From Akkermansiaceae bacterium (GTDB taxonomy: Bacteria; Verrucomicrobiota; Verrucomicrobiia; Verrucomicrobiales; Akkermansiaceae): a stretch of DNA of 6,097 nucleotides. Below are positions 1 to 5,697 of this stretch, piece after piece. The first letter of the stretch is position 1, and each line of letters opens with the position of its first letter. The translations under genes and the position numbers were made by a program. The DNA is taken from the NCBI GenBank assembly GCA_018676385.1, contig JABHEX010000009.1, positions 1-6,097 on the forward strand, written 5' to 3'. The notes under the pieces were generated by a model, which ran no database searches, was not told the DNA's origin, and worked only from the letters and a program-made list of their open reading frames with translations.

Positions 1-54
1 CAACGCATTGAATACACAATACCATTTGAGGTGATTAGTTTCTCTGATTCTTAA
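1..54 (+). CDS. Possible C-terminal end of a gene entering from the left (partial)
   Basis: From base 1 the first plus-strand frame is open for 17 codons, ending in ...PFEVISFSDS and a TAA at 52-54. The other two plus frames stop within the first 33 bases. No domain can be recognised in so short a piece, and an open stretch of this length occurs often by chance. It is offered only because something must end between the left edge and the convergent transpeptidase gene, and this is the only plus-strand candidate. The remaining bases 55-142 show no gene. Confidence 0.2.
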   Translation, partial: QRIEYTIPFEVISFSDS

Positions 55-59
55 TCAGA
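43..59. other. Short stem-loop, TCTGATT / AATCAGA
   Basis: Bases 43-49 (TCTGATT) and 53-59 (AATCAGA) are perfect reverse complements around a three-base loop. The stem spans the TAA of the possible partial gene and lies about 85 bases beyond the stop of the convergent transpeptidase gene, so a bidirectional terminator is conceivable. The stem is AT-rich and has no clean T-run on either side, so termination is not well supported. Confidence 0.25.
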
Positions 60-142
60 CACGTTATTATTCAGGTTCTTTGGCGGCCACAGCTTGATGG
101 CTATACATCTATTTTTTAGTATAAACGAAGACGCTGAGGAGG

Positions 143-775
143 CTATTCAACAATGACGGGGGTGCCAATTTTTGTATTCTCGAAAAACTTTTTCGCCATA
201 AAGTCAGGCATTCTGACACAACCGTGAGAGGCTGCATAACCGGGAAGGAAACCTGTGTGCATACCGATGCCGTAGTTGAATCGAAGGAAGTATGGCATGG
301 GTGCGCGAACAAACACCTCGTCTGGCCCTGGTTTATGAATACGCGTGTCGGCATTCTTATTGAGGATTTCTCCAGTAATGCGATGTTTGATGATACCATA
401 TAAGGAAGATTCGTGATCACGGCTTTTCTGAGTTATTCGAAAAGATCCTGCAGGTGTCTCATGGGTGTTGTCTCCAGATGAGATAGGAGCCATGCCTACA
501 AGAGTGTTGCCTTTGTAAAAATATGCTTTTTGCTCAGATCGAATGATACGGATTTTAGCGAGTCCAGAAACACCATCGCCATCCCAGTAACCTTTCGGCT
601 GGTTTGTTGGCGTGCCTTCAGAAATTGGAAGTCCTGTTGGTGGTGGTCCGTAACCTGCAAGATATTGTGTTCCAGTATTTACCGGCCTTCCTAACATATC
701 ATATGGTATACATTGAGTTAAGGAAATCATTATAAGGCAACCAATGAAAGTAGTGATTCGATTGAAACATTTCAT
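143..775 (-). CDS. L,D-transpeptidase (YkuD family) lipoprotein
   Basis: A 210-residue envelope enzyme expected to form 3-3 peptidoglycan cross-links, or to attach a protein to the wall, through a Cys acyl-enzyme. The YkuD signature is complete near the C-terminus: His173, then ASHGCVR with catalytic Cys186 and Arg188. An upstream ISSGDNTHETPAGSF segment (about 98-112) matches the strand preceding the active site in this family. The N-terminus MKCFNR plus a hydrophobic run to Leu19-Thr-Gln-Cys22 looks like a lipoprotein signal peptide, although Gln at -1 is unusual. A Gly/Pro-rich linker (about 30-65) would space the domain from the membrane. The Met start gives a normal signal peptide, so it is preferred over the internal Met16. 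No Shine-Dalgarno is visible. The closest relative in view is the second transpeptidase at 2627-3277, with shared APMPY, GMH and SHGC motifs. Periplasmic location is inferred; lipid anchoring is likely but not certain. Confidence 0.93.
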   Translation of the reverse strand: MKCFNRITTFIGCLIMISLTQCIPYDMLGRPVNTGTQYLAGYGPPPTGLPISEGTPTNQPKGYWDGDGVSGLAKIRIIRSEQKAYFYKGNTLVGMAPISSGDNTHETPAGSFRITQKSRDHESSLYGIIKHRITGEILNKNADTRIHKPGPDEVFVRAPMPYFLRFNYGIGMHTGFLPGYAASHGCVRMPDFMAKKFFENTKIGTPVIVE

Positions 776-942
776 AGCAAGATATTGTTAGGATTTGTGA
801 AATATACTATTTGCCAGAGGTTGTATCATATCGTCTTTATGGTCAAGGTGCTATCAATAAATTCAACACATCAAATAGATTGGTGCTGAATCGTTGTGAT
901 GACATCCACCAGATTCGTGCTTGCACGCACCCTGAATTGGCT

Positions 943-970
943 TTAACGCACATACATCCACTTTTACTAT
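943..970 (+). promoter_or_regulatory. Candidate promoter for the FmdB-type gene
   Basis: TTAACG at 943-948 and TACTAT at 965-970, 16 bases apart, resemble -35 and -10 boxes with two mismatches each. Transcription would start about five bases before the ATG at 982, giving a nearly leaderless message, which fits the absence of a Shine-Dalgarno. The rest of the 776-981 gap, which must also hold the divergent transpeptidase promoter, shows no stronger signal. Both boxes are weak matches. Confidence 0.25.
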
Positions 971-981
971 ACAGAATAACC

Positions 982-1254
982 ATGCCAAACTACGATTATC
1001 ACTGCAAGACCTGTGATCACACTTTTGAGGTGTTTCAAAAAATGAGTGACCCAAAACTCGAGGATTGCCCACAGGAAAAGTGTGTGGGTAAGGTCAGGCG
1101 TTTACTTGGAACTGGTGCTGGTGTCATATTCAAGGGTTCGGGTTTCTACCAGACCGATTATCGCAGCGATTCCTACAAAAAAGGAGCTACAAAAGATAGT
1201 TCATCAAATAAAAAAACTGAATCCTCGAAGGGTGAGGGCGGTTCTAAGGAATAA
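982..1254 (+). CDS. FmdB-type zinc-ribbon protein
   Basis: A 90-residue cytoplasmic protein of the FmdB/CxxC-CxxC-SSSS putative regulatory family. The start MPNYDYHC is characteristic of the family, so the ATG at 982 is chosen although the frame is open further upstream to a TTG at 811. The ribbon ligands are Cys8, Cys11, Cys29 and Cys34. The second pair is spaced CPQEKC rather than the common CPxC. The core GTGAGVIFKGSGFY (43-56) followed by TDYRSDSYKKG is the conserved part after the ribbon. Residues from about 68 are a Ser/Lys/Gly/Glu-rich tail that is probably disordered. Family members were linked by name to formamidase regulation, but the biochemical role is not established and no target can be read here. 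The gene converges on the next one with only nine bases between stop codons, and no terminator hairpin is visible in that gap. Confidence 0.9.
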   Translation: MPNYDYHCKTCDHTFEVFQKMSDPKLEDCPQEKCVGKVRRLLGTGAGVIFKGSGFYQTDYRSDSYKKGATKDSSSNKKTESSKGEGGSKE

Positions 1255-1263
1255 TCGCTGCGT

Positions 1264-2109
1264 TCATAGAGGGCGTGCATAAGTGTCGCAACGGTTATGC
1301 CATCCTTGAGTCCATCGTTTTTCTCCGCGGCTAGCTGGTGAGTTTCTTACACGACGATCAAGGCAGCGTTTGGCGGAGGCGGCAAACTCTCGCGCGGCAG
1401 CTTGGCCTGCCGGTGCTTGGCGCATTTCCATAAGAACCCATAGCAGCCCCCATCCTTCACCTTTGTATTGTTCGCGTGGATTGGTTCCATCACCTTTGAA
1501 ATTAACGTAATCAACAAGTGCGTAAATGCCGTTGGAAGTGGTTGCCAGTTTGTTGTAATTTGCTTGTATGCGTTGTCTGTGTATGGCGGGAGCTGCGTGC
1601 ATGATGCTGGGTAGTGCTGCTCGAGATTTATGCGCAATAAATTCTGTCTGGATGCTGATATTGGATGCCAACCAACGACGCAATTCCGCCAGTTTGGTGC
1701 CATTAAAATCACGCTGAAATGCAGACTTGTGATTCCAAGGGCATGCAACTGAGTAAGCGACGGCGGGTAATCTCTTTCCTCTTGCTGATGCAAATCTAAC
1801 AAACTCGGGGAACGTTTCCGTCCACCTGCCGTTAAATCCTTCAGGATACCAAATAAAGTGCCCTATGCCGAGTGATGGGAATTCCTCACCATCGTTCCAG
1901 TGTGTGAGGCCACTGATTTTACCTGCAGATTCATTTTGCCATATTTTACGTCCGATGGCGGATTTTTGTACCTGGTTTAGCCTAAGTGGTGAAGTTGTTG
2001 GATTAGTTGAGAGTCTGGCGACCGAATGTCCGTTATGCCGTTTTTCTGGTGAGCAGGCACACAAAATAAAAAAACTGAATAAAGCAATTAGAGTAGGATA
2101 AACTTGCAT
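1264..2109 (-). CDS. Conserved lipoprotein with lysozyme-like motifs, function unproven
   Basis: A 281-residue exported protein. Residues 1-19 form a signal peptide with a good lipobox, Leu16-Cys-Ala-Cys19, so it is probably anchored in a membrane facing the periplasm. After a low-complexity stretch to about 45, the conserved part begins with KIWQNE60, then LTHWNDGEEFPSLGIGHF (68-85). An acidic residue followed by GIGH about 20-25 residues later recalls the T4-type lysozyme active site (Glu11 ... GIGH). YALVDYVNFKG (196-206) recalls the later 'ALVSFxxNxG' segment of phage lysozymes. I recognise the GIGHFIWYP signature as belonging to conserved proteins usually left as hypothetical. A muralytic role is inference, supported by the flanking L,D-transpeptidases. 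The ATG at 2109 is the first possible start: an in-frame TGA lies 16 codons upstream and no other start codon intervenes. The N-terminus lacks the usual positive charge before the hydrophobic run. Confidence 0.85.
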   Translation of the reverse strand: MQVYPTLIALFSFFILCACSPEKRHNGHSVARLSTNPTTSPLRLNQVQKSAIGRKIWQNESAGKISGLTHWNDGEEFPSLGIGHFIWYPEGFNGRWTETFPEFVRFASARGKRLPAVAYSVACPWNHKSAFQRDFNGTKLAELRRWLASNISIQTEFIAHKSRAALPSIMHAAPAIHRQRIQANYNKLATTSNGIYALVDYVNFKGDGTNPREQYKGEGWGLLWVLMEMRQAPAGQAAAREFAASAKRCLDRRVRNSPASRGEKRWTQGWHNRCDTYARPL

Positions 2110-2127
2110 GGTAGGGTTAAGGTACGC

Positions 2128-2137
2128 TTTTATAAAA
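2128..2137. promoter_or_regulatory. Palindromic TTTTATAAAA, possible shared -10 element
   Basis: TTTTATAAAA at 2128-2137 is a perfect 10-base palindrome in the 49-base gap between two divergent genes. It reads as TATAAA on the plus strand (2131-2136) and on the minus strand (2134 down to 2129). Its ends lie 18 and 21 bases from the two start codons, so the same element could place transcription starts just before each gene. No convincing -35 box is seen at 16-18 bases on either side, so activity is uncertain. Confidence 0.35.
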
Positions 2138-2158
2138 CTGTTCCAAGCACAACTTCAC

Positions 2159-2518
2159 ATGCCTATAGTTCTTAAATACCTGATCACTGCAGTTGTGGTA
2201 GTGGCTGTCTCGGAAATTGCCAAGCGAAGCGATAAGTTGGGTGCTCTCATTGCTGCACTACCCATGGTCACTGTGCTCGCGATGACTTGGATGTTTTTTG
2301 AATTTAAAGGTCAGGAACAGACAGATAAGGTAGCTAATCATGCATACTATACATTCTGGTATGTTATACCAACCATGCCAATGTTTTTGCTCATGCCGTG
2401 GATGTTACGCAAGGGTATTCATTACAGTTGGTCACTATTAGCAGGGTGCTTATTGACCGCTGTGCTCTTCATCATTACAGCATATATTATGAAATGGTTT
2501 GATGTGGATCTCATGTGA
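2159..2518 (+). CDS. DUF3147-type small integral membrane protein
   Basis: A 119-residue inner-membrane protein of unknown function with four predicted helices (protein numbering from this start): about 4-20, 28-48, 63-84 and 92-113. The segment VSEIAKRSDKLGALIAALP, then VTVLAMTWMFFE, is the recognisable family core. The frame is open to an earlier ATG at 2108, which would add 17 residues and overlap the start codon of the divergent lipoprotein. The later ATG is preferred because family members begin close to 'LKYLITA' and because the TATAAA at 2131 would exclude the earlier ATG from the message. Against this, an AGGA at 2095-2098 lies nine bases before the earlier ATG, and nothing like a ribosome site precedes 2159. 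The 108 bases between its stop and the convergent transpeptidase show no clear terminator. Confidence 0.82.
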   Translation: MPIVLKYLITAVVVVAVSEIAKRSDKLGALIAALPMVTVLAMTWMFFEFKGQEQTDKVANHAYYTFWYVIPTMPMFLLMPWMLRKGIHYSWSLLAGCLLTAVLFIITAYIMKWFDVDLM

Positions 2519-2626
2519 TTTGCCGCTCATGAACGACGATTGCTCTGGTTGCACCACGATACTACAAGCTCATTGGCCGCTTATCAGCATAACACATCAA
2601 GATTCAAATCTGCCTGTGAGCGTATG

Positions 2627-3277
2627 CTAGCGAACCACGGAAACGCGTGTGCCAATACGAGTCTTCTCGAATACAATCGATACAGCCCTAGAATGGGTGC
2701 GAATACAGCCGTGTGATGCAGGGTAGCGAGGGACTTTGCCGCGATGCATACCAACACCATCCCAGGATATGCGCATCCAGTATGGCATTGGGGCTCCTAT
2801 ATACTCACCTCCTTCAGGGATTGGGTCTTTTCGGCTGTCGGCATCGGCGTTCACCAATTCACCATCAGCGTCATAGATTTTCCCGTAAGAGGTAGAGCGC
2901 TTATCCTCACGTGTCATTTCGAGGATTTGAAAGTTTCCGGTCGGGGTTGGATATTTGCTGCGACCTGATGAGATGGGGTAGTCCATCGCAAGATCTGTTC
3001 CATTCATAAGGTAGCCACGTTGTTCGGACAAATCGATATGTATGGATGCGTTTGATGGATTAGTCCTTCTTAAGATAGCATTGTTTTTCCATATGCCGTA
3101 GTTTCGAGGGTAGCCTTTTTGTGCTCGAAAATAGTCGTAGGTCCCCGGCTTATGAGGATTCTGATACAAAGCTTTTAATGGTTTTTTTTGATCAGGGTTT
3201 GGTGTCCCCGGATTACCACAGCTTGAGCAAAGAGCTGAAGCTAGGATAACAGGTATAAATGAAATAAGAAGTTTCAT
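2627..3277 (-). CDS. Second L,D-transpeptidase (YkuD family) lipoprotein
   Basis: A 216-residue exported L,D-transpeptidase, paralogous to the one at 143-775. The active-site motif is complete: GMH with His178, then PASHGCIR with catalytic Cys191 and Arg193. Upstream, ISSGRSKYPTPTGNF (about 102-116) is the matching family strand, and SIHIDLSEQRGYL (78-90) is the start of the YkuD fold. The ATG at 3277 is chosen because MKLLISF... gives a standard signal peptide with a Lys n-region; an ATG five codons earlier (3292) would add MYYPL. The likely lipidated residue is Cys20 in LCSSC, an imperfect lipobox with Cys at -3. A linker rich in Pro, Lys and Asn (about 21-60) follows. It shares GAPMPYWMR and the C-terminal IGT motif with its paralogue, but has a different linker and no GYWDGDG segment. 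The role is inferred as peptidoglycan 3-3 cross-linking or wall anchoring; a redundant or differently regulated pair is plausible. Confidence 0.93.
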   Translation of the reverse strand: MKLLISFIPVILASALCSSCGNPGTPNPDQKKPLKALYQNPHKPGTYDYFRAQKGYPRNYGIWKNNAILRRTNPSNASIHIDLSEQRGYLMNGTDLAMDYPISSGRSKYPTPTGNFQILEMTREDKRSTSYGKIYDADGELVNADADSRKDPIPEGGEYIGAPMPYWMRISWDGVGMHRGKVPRYPASHGCIRTHSRAVSIVFEKTRIGTRVSVVR

Positions 3278-3307
3278 GAGCGGGTAATACAATCCAATGA
3301 CCTAGAT

Positions 3308-3336
3308 TTATTACAATGAACTTTTGATCTGGGCAA
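3308..3336 (-). promoter_or_regulatory. Candidate promoter for the second transpeptidase
   Basis: Reading the minus strand, TTGCCC (3336-3331) and TAATAA (3313-3308) are separated by exactly 17 bases and lie about 30 bases before the ATG at 3277. Matches to the consensus boxes are four of six and three of six, so the geometry is better than the sequences. The divergent gap 3278-3578 (301 bases) otherwise contains only the elements listed for the motor operon and no coding sequence I can support. Confidence 0.25.
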
Positions 3337-3493
3337 GTGCAGTTTTTTACCCGTTCGCCAACTTCTCAGGCAATGCTGGGGGATTTGTAAACATTACTAA
3401 ACTCAGCAAGTGATCTTTGGCTAATGACTAGGGTGCTTTTTGTATCTAAAATGTGAGGGGTGTCACTAATTCTAGTTCTTGCTGAATACCTTT

Positions 3494-3524
3494 TTGAAGT
3501 TGTCATATGATATCTATTTATCAT
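3494..3524 (+). promoter_or_regulatory. Candidate promoter for the stator-type operon
   Basis: TTGAAG (3494-3499, two mismatches to TTGACA) precedes TATCAT (3519-3524, one mismatch to TATAAT) by 19 bases, slightly long. Transcription would start near 3531, leaving a leader of about 48 bases. That leader holds a GGAGG (3549-3553), but it lies 25 bases before the ATG at 3579, too far for normal ribosome binding, and the intervening frame has no start codon. Confidence 0.3.
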
Positions 3525-3525
3525 A
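3506..3525. promoter_or_regulatory. Dyad TATGATA-N6-TATCATA, candidate operator
   Basis: Bases 3506-3512 and 3519-3525 are perfect 7-base reverse complements around a six-base spacer. The dyad covers the proposed -10 box of the stator-type operon, where a dimeric regulator could block polymerase. It is AT-rich, has only one copy in the gap, and could be chance. Confidence 0.3.
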
Positions 3526-3578
3526 AGTAACTAGATGCATTCCATATTGGAGGCAACGTTAACTCAAATTTAAAATCT

Positions 3579-4853
3579 ATGTTAGTCACTTGTTCTCACT
3601 GTCAAGCCAGCCTTGATATTACTCCTGAACACTACGGTCAAATTGTTAGTTGCCCGGTTTGTCACGGTAAACTTCAAATCGCAGAAAAAGATGATGCCGC
3701 TGTTTCATATACAAACAAACCTAAACGAGATGGATGGGCCGAGAAAGATCATGCCAACGCAGACGTTTTAAAATCATTTGCCATAGGGCTTGGTGCAACG
3801 GTCGTCTTCATGATTTGCATGGTTCCTTTCAAGGAAACAAGAGTGGGTTCTGTGTTCTTGGATCGTGGCTGGGTGAATTATGCGGAAGCCTTTTTATTCT
3901 TTTGGGGCTTGGCTATACTGTGGCTCAAACTATTACTCAATAAGCATCAGGAAAAGGCAGCGCTATTACACCTCTTCCCAACAAATCTTGGCGAGGAGGT
4001 AAATTCGCAGACGGTCGGCGGATTTATTGATAATATCTACAAGTTGCCAATCAATCTGCGTGACAGCATCATTGTAAACCGTATTCGTAAGGCACTTGAG
4101 CTTTTTGAATCACGCAACAGCAATAACGAGGTAAGCACGTTTCTAGGAACGCAATCTGATATCGATGCCAACCGGTCTTCAGGTTCTTATTCGTTGGTGA
4201 AAGTTTTCTTATGGGCTATTCCTATTTTGGGTTTCATAGGTACGGTGATGGGTCTTTCCGATGCCGTCGGTTCGCTGGCAATGGGTGACAACACCGATCC
4301 TGAGGCTCTGAAAGGGACGATAAACAACCTGACTGGAGGTCTTGGTGTGGCGTTTGATACGACCTTATTAGGCTTAATTCTGTCGATTCTGATGAGTTTT
4401 CCTCTCGCTGCCGTACAGAAAAAAGAAGACGAGACCCTGACGTTTGTGGATACCTTTTGCACGGAGAAATTGCTACCCAAGCTCAACGATAGTAAGGGAT
4501 CTGGAGATGAAGTTATTATGAAGCATGCGGATAGCTTGCCTGAACTGGTTGGTTCGCTGTCACGTGCACATGCAACATTTTTAGATAATCTAAATGCATC
4601 GACAAAGCAGCTCAAAGAAACGTCCGAGGCCCTACATAAAAGTATATCATCAAATCAGGAGTATGTTGAGAAATCAATCGCTAAGGCAGTGGGGAATTTA
4701 GCCGACACCAGTAGTAAGATTTTCCTGCGTACCGACAATGAACTCGATGAAAGTTTCAAAAAAATAGCCACGGGTATTGATCTAATGAATGACTCACTTG
4801 CCAAGCTTGGTGAAAAAAAAATACCGACTAAGAAGAAAGGTTTTTTTGGTTAG
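3579..4853 (+). CDS. MotA/TolQ/ExbB-type channel protein with N-terminal zinc ribbon
   Basis: A 424-residue inner-membrane protein, expected to be the pentamer-forming, ion-conducting subunit of a stator-type motor. Residues 1-32 are a zinc ribbon (Cys5, Cys8, Cys25, Cys28: CSHC ... CPVC). Hydrophobic helices lie at about 64-84, 100-121, 206-232 and 253-280. The third, with IPILGFIGTVMGL (214-226), and the fourth, with AFDTTLLGLILS (258-269), match the MotA/TolQ/ExbB core; Thr262 aligns with the conserved Thr of the TolQ 'ATAIGL' helix. Four helices imply a cytoplasmic N-terminus, as in MotA, which puts the ribbon in the cytoplasm. A soluble loop (122-205) and a long helical tail (281-424, ending in a Lys-rich KKIPTKKKGFFG) would also be cytoplasmic. 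It is first in an operon with two TolR/ExbD-like genes, the first 23 bases downstream. The family assignment is secure; the process powered is unknown. Confidence 0.9.
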   Translation: MLVTCSHCQASLDITPEHYGQIVSCPVCHGKLQIAEKDDAAVSYTNKPKRDGWAEKDHANADVLKSFAIGLGATVVFMICMVPFKETRVGSVFLDRGWVNYAEAFLFFWGLAILWLKLLLNKHQEKAALLHLFPTNLGEEVNSQTVGGFIDNIYKLPINLRDSIIVNRIRKALELFESRNSNNEVSTFLGTQSDIDANRSSGSYSLVKVFLWAIPILGFIGTVMGLSDAVGSLAMGDNTDPEALKGTINNLTGGLGVAFDTTLLGLILSILMSFPLAAVQKKEDETLTFVDTFCTEKLLPKLNDSKGSGDEVIMKHADSLPELVGSLSRAHATFLDNLNASTKQLKETSEALHKSISSNQEYVEKSIAKAVGNLADTSSKIFLRTDNELDESFKKIATGIDLMNDSLAKLGEKKIPTKKKGFFG

Positions 4854-4876
4854 GTTAAGATAAAATCTTTACGATC

Positions 4877-5686
4877 ATGGCACGCCGAAAAAAATCATCT
4901 CAAGGAGGAGTCTCGCTTTTTCCTTTCATGAGTATTCTTGCGTGTCTGATTGGTATTCTAACACTCCTCATTTCTGTCTCGATGATGATCAAACAAAATG
5001 AGCGAGATGGTTATACCAAAGAGGAACTTGAACGAGCGAAATACAATAACCAGCTTGTGCAGTCAGACAAAAAAATTAAAAAGGAAGTTTTGCAGCTTAA
5101 GGAGAGGTTAGAGAAAGAAAAAAAGACCGCTGCAGAGCTGCAGCGCCTGAAAGCTAAAAAAGCCGCTTTGACGCTCAAGCTTAGCGAACTTAGTAAAGTT
5201 AATAAGAAAAGTGATGCCCAACTACAGAAGGTCGTAGAGAATCTTAAAATCGAAACTCGGCGATTGAAAGCCGAGCAGCCGCAATTGCAGAAACGTATTG
5301 ATGATTTGCTCGCCGAGCTGAAAAAGAGAAAAATAAAACCTAAGGAGAATAATTCAGTTGTGATTCGTCCGCCCAGAGTAGGTCGAGATATTCCAAAAAA
5401 CCTGTTTTTTGTTGAATGTAACTCCACTGGTATAGTGATTCGGGATAAAGGTAATGCACGTATTACCGTCTCAACAGCAGCCATTCCCACTAATTCGAAA
5501 TTTGCTCAATTTTGTAACAAGGTCAAAGGAACTCGTGATTCCATGATATTGTTTCTTGTTCGCCGGGCAGGAAATCCCTCATACCTGTGGGCTGCAGGTC
5601 TGGCGGAAACCAAGTTTGATGTGAAGAATTCCAAGTTGCCGGTTCCCAGAGATGGTGAAATCGATCTTTCACGATTTACTCGTTAA
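4877..5686 (+). CDS. TolR/ExbD-like coiled-coil protein lacking the helix Asp
   Basis: A 269-residue protein with a short basic N-terminus (MARRKK), one membrane helix (about 13-38), a long Lys/Glu/Leu-rich coiled coil (about 46-152) and a C-terminal globular domain (about 161-269) expected in the periplasm. The helix start SLFPFMSILACLIGIL aligns with the ExbD helix start (…TPFIDVMLVLL…), but the position of the essential Asp is Ser19, and no acidic residue lies in the helix. The C-terminal part (NLFFVECNSTGIVI, later MILFLVRRAGNPSYLWAA, ending PRDGEIDLSRF) is not a peptidoglycan-binding OmpA domain, and I do not recognise it as a named family. Position between the channel gene and a second TolR-like gene indicates a partner subunit. 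It could be a structural half of a heterodimer rather than a proton carrier. No Shine-Dalgarno is visible before the ATG. Confidence 0.8.
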   Translation: MARRKKSSQGGVSLFPFMSILACLIGILTLLISVSMMIKQNERDGYTKEELERAKYNNQLVQSDKKIKKEVLQLKERLEKEKKTAAELQRLKAKKAALTLKLSELSKVNKKSDAQLQKVVENLKIETRRLKAEQPQLQKRIDDLLAELKKRKIKPKENNSVVIRPPRVGRDIPKNLFFVECNSTGIVIRDKGNARITVSTAAIPTNSKFAQFCNKVKGTRDSMILFLVRRAGNPSYLWAAGLAETKFDVKNSKLPVPRDGEIDLSRFTR

Positions 5687-5697
5687 TTTAATAAACA

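Noticed and set aside
811..981. 57-residue N-terminal extension of the FmdB-type protein from a TTG
   Set aside because: The family begins at MPxYDYxC, the extension has no recognisable content, and a promoter-like sequence lies inside it.
1347..1802. 151-codon minus-strand open frame inside the lysozyme-like lipoprotein gene
   Set aside because: It overlaps a gene with a signal peptide and conserved motifs in another frame, and its translation has no recognisable features.
2519..2626. Terminator between the convergent DUF3147 and transpeptidase genes
   Set aside because: Only a short AGATT/AATCT pairing with a two-base loop is visible, with no GC-rich stem or T-run.
3403..3485. 8-base inverted repeat TCAGCAAG / CTTGCTGA with 67 bases between the arms
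   Set aside because: A pair of this length at such spacing is expected by chance in a gap of about 300 bases, and no inner pairing extends it.
4813..4821. Run of nine A near the end of the channel gene as a programmed frameshift site
   Set aside because: The frame of the next gene meets a stop at 4829, and the other frame only swaps a few residues before stopping near 4861, so no fusion product results.
5011..5490. 159-codon minus-strand open frame opposite the coiled coil
   Set aside because: Its Ser/Leu/Phe-rich translation is the usual complement of a Lys/Glu-rich coiled coil; there is no domain. The minus-strand frames at 4187-4615 and 5688-6029 are shadows for the same kind of reason.
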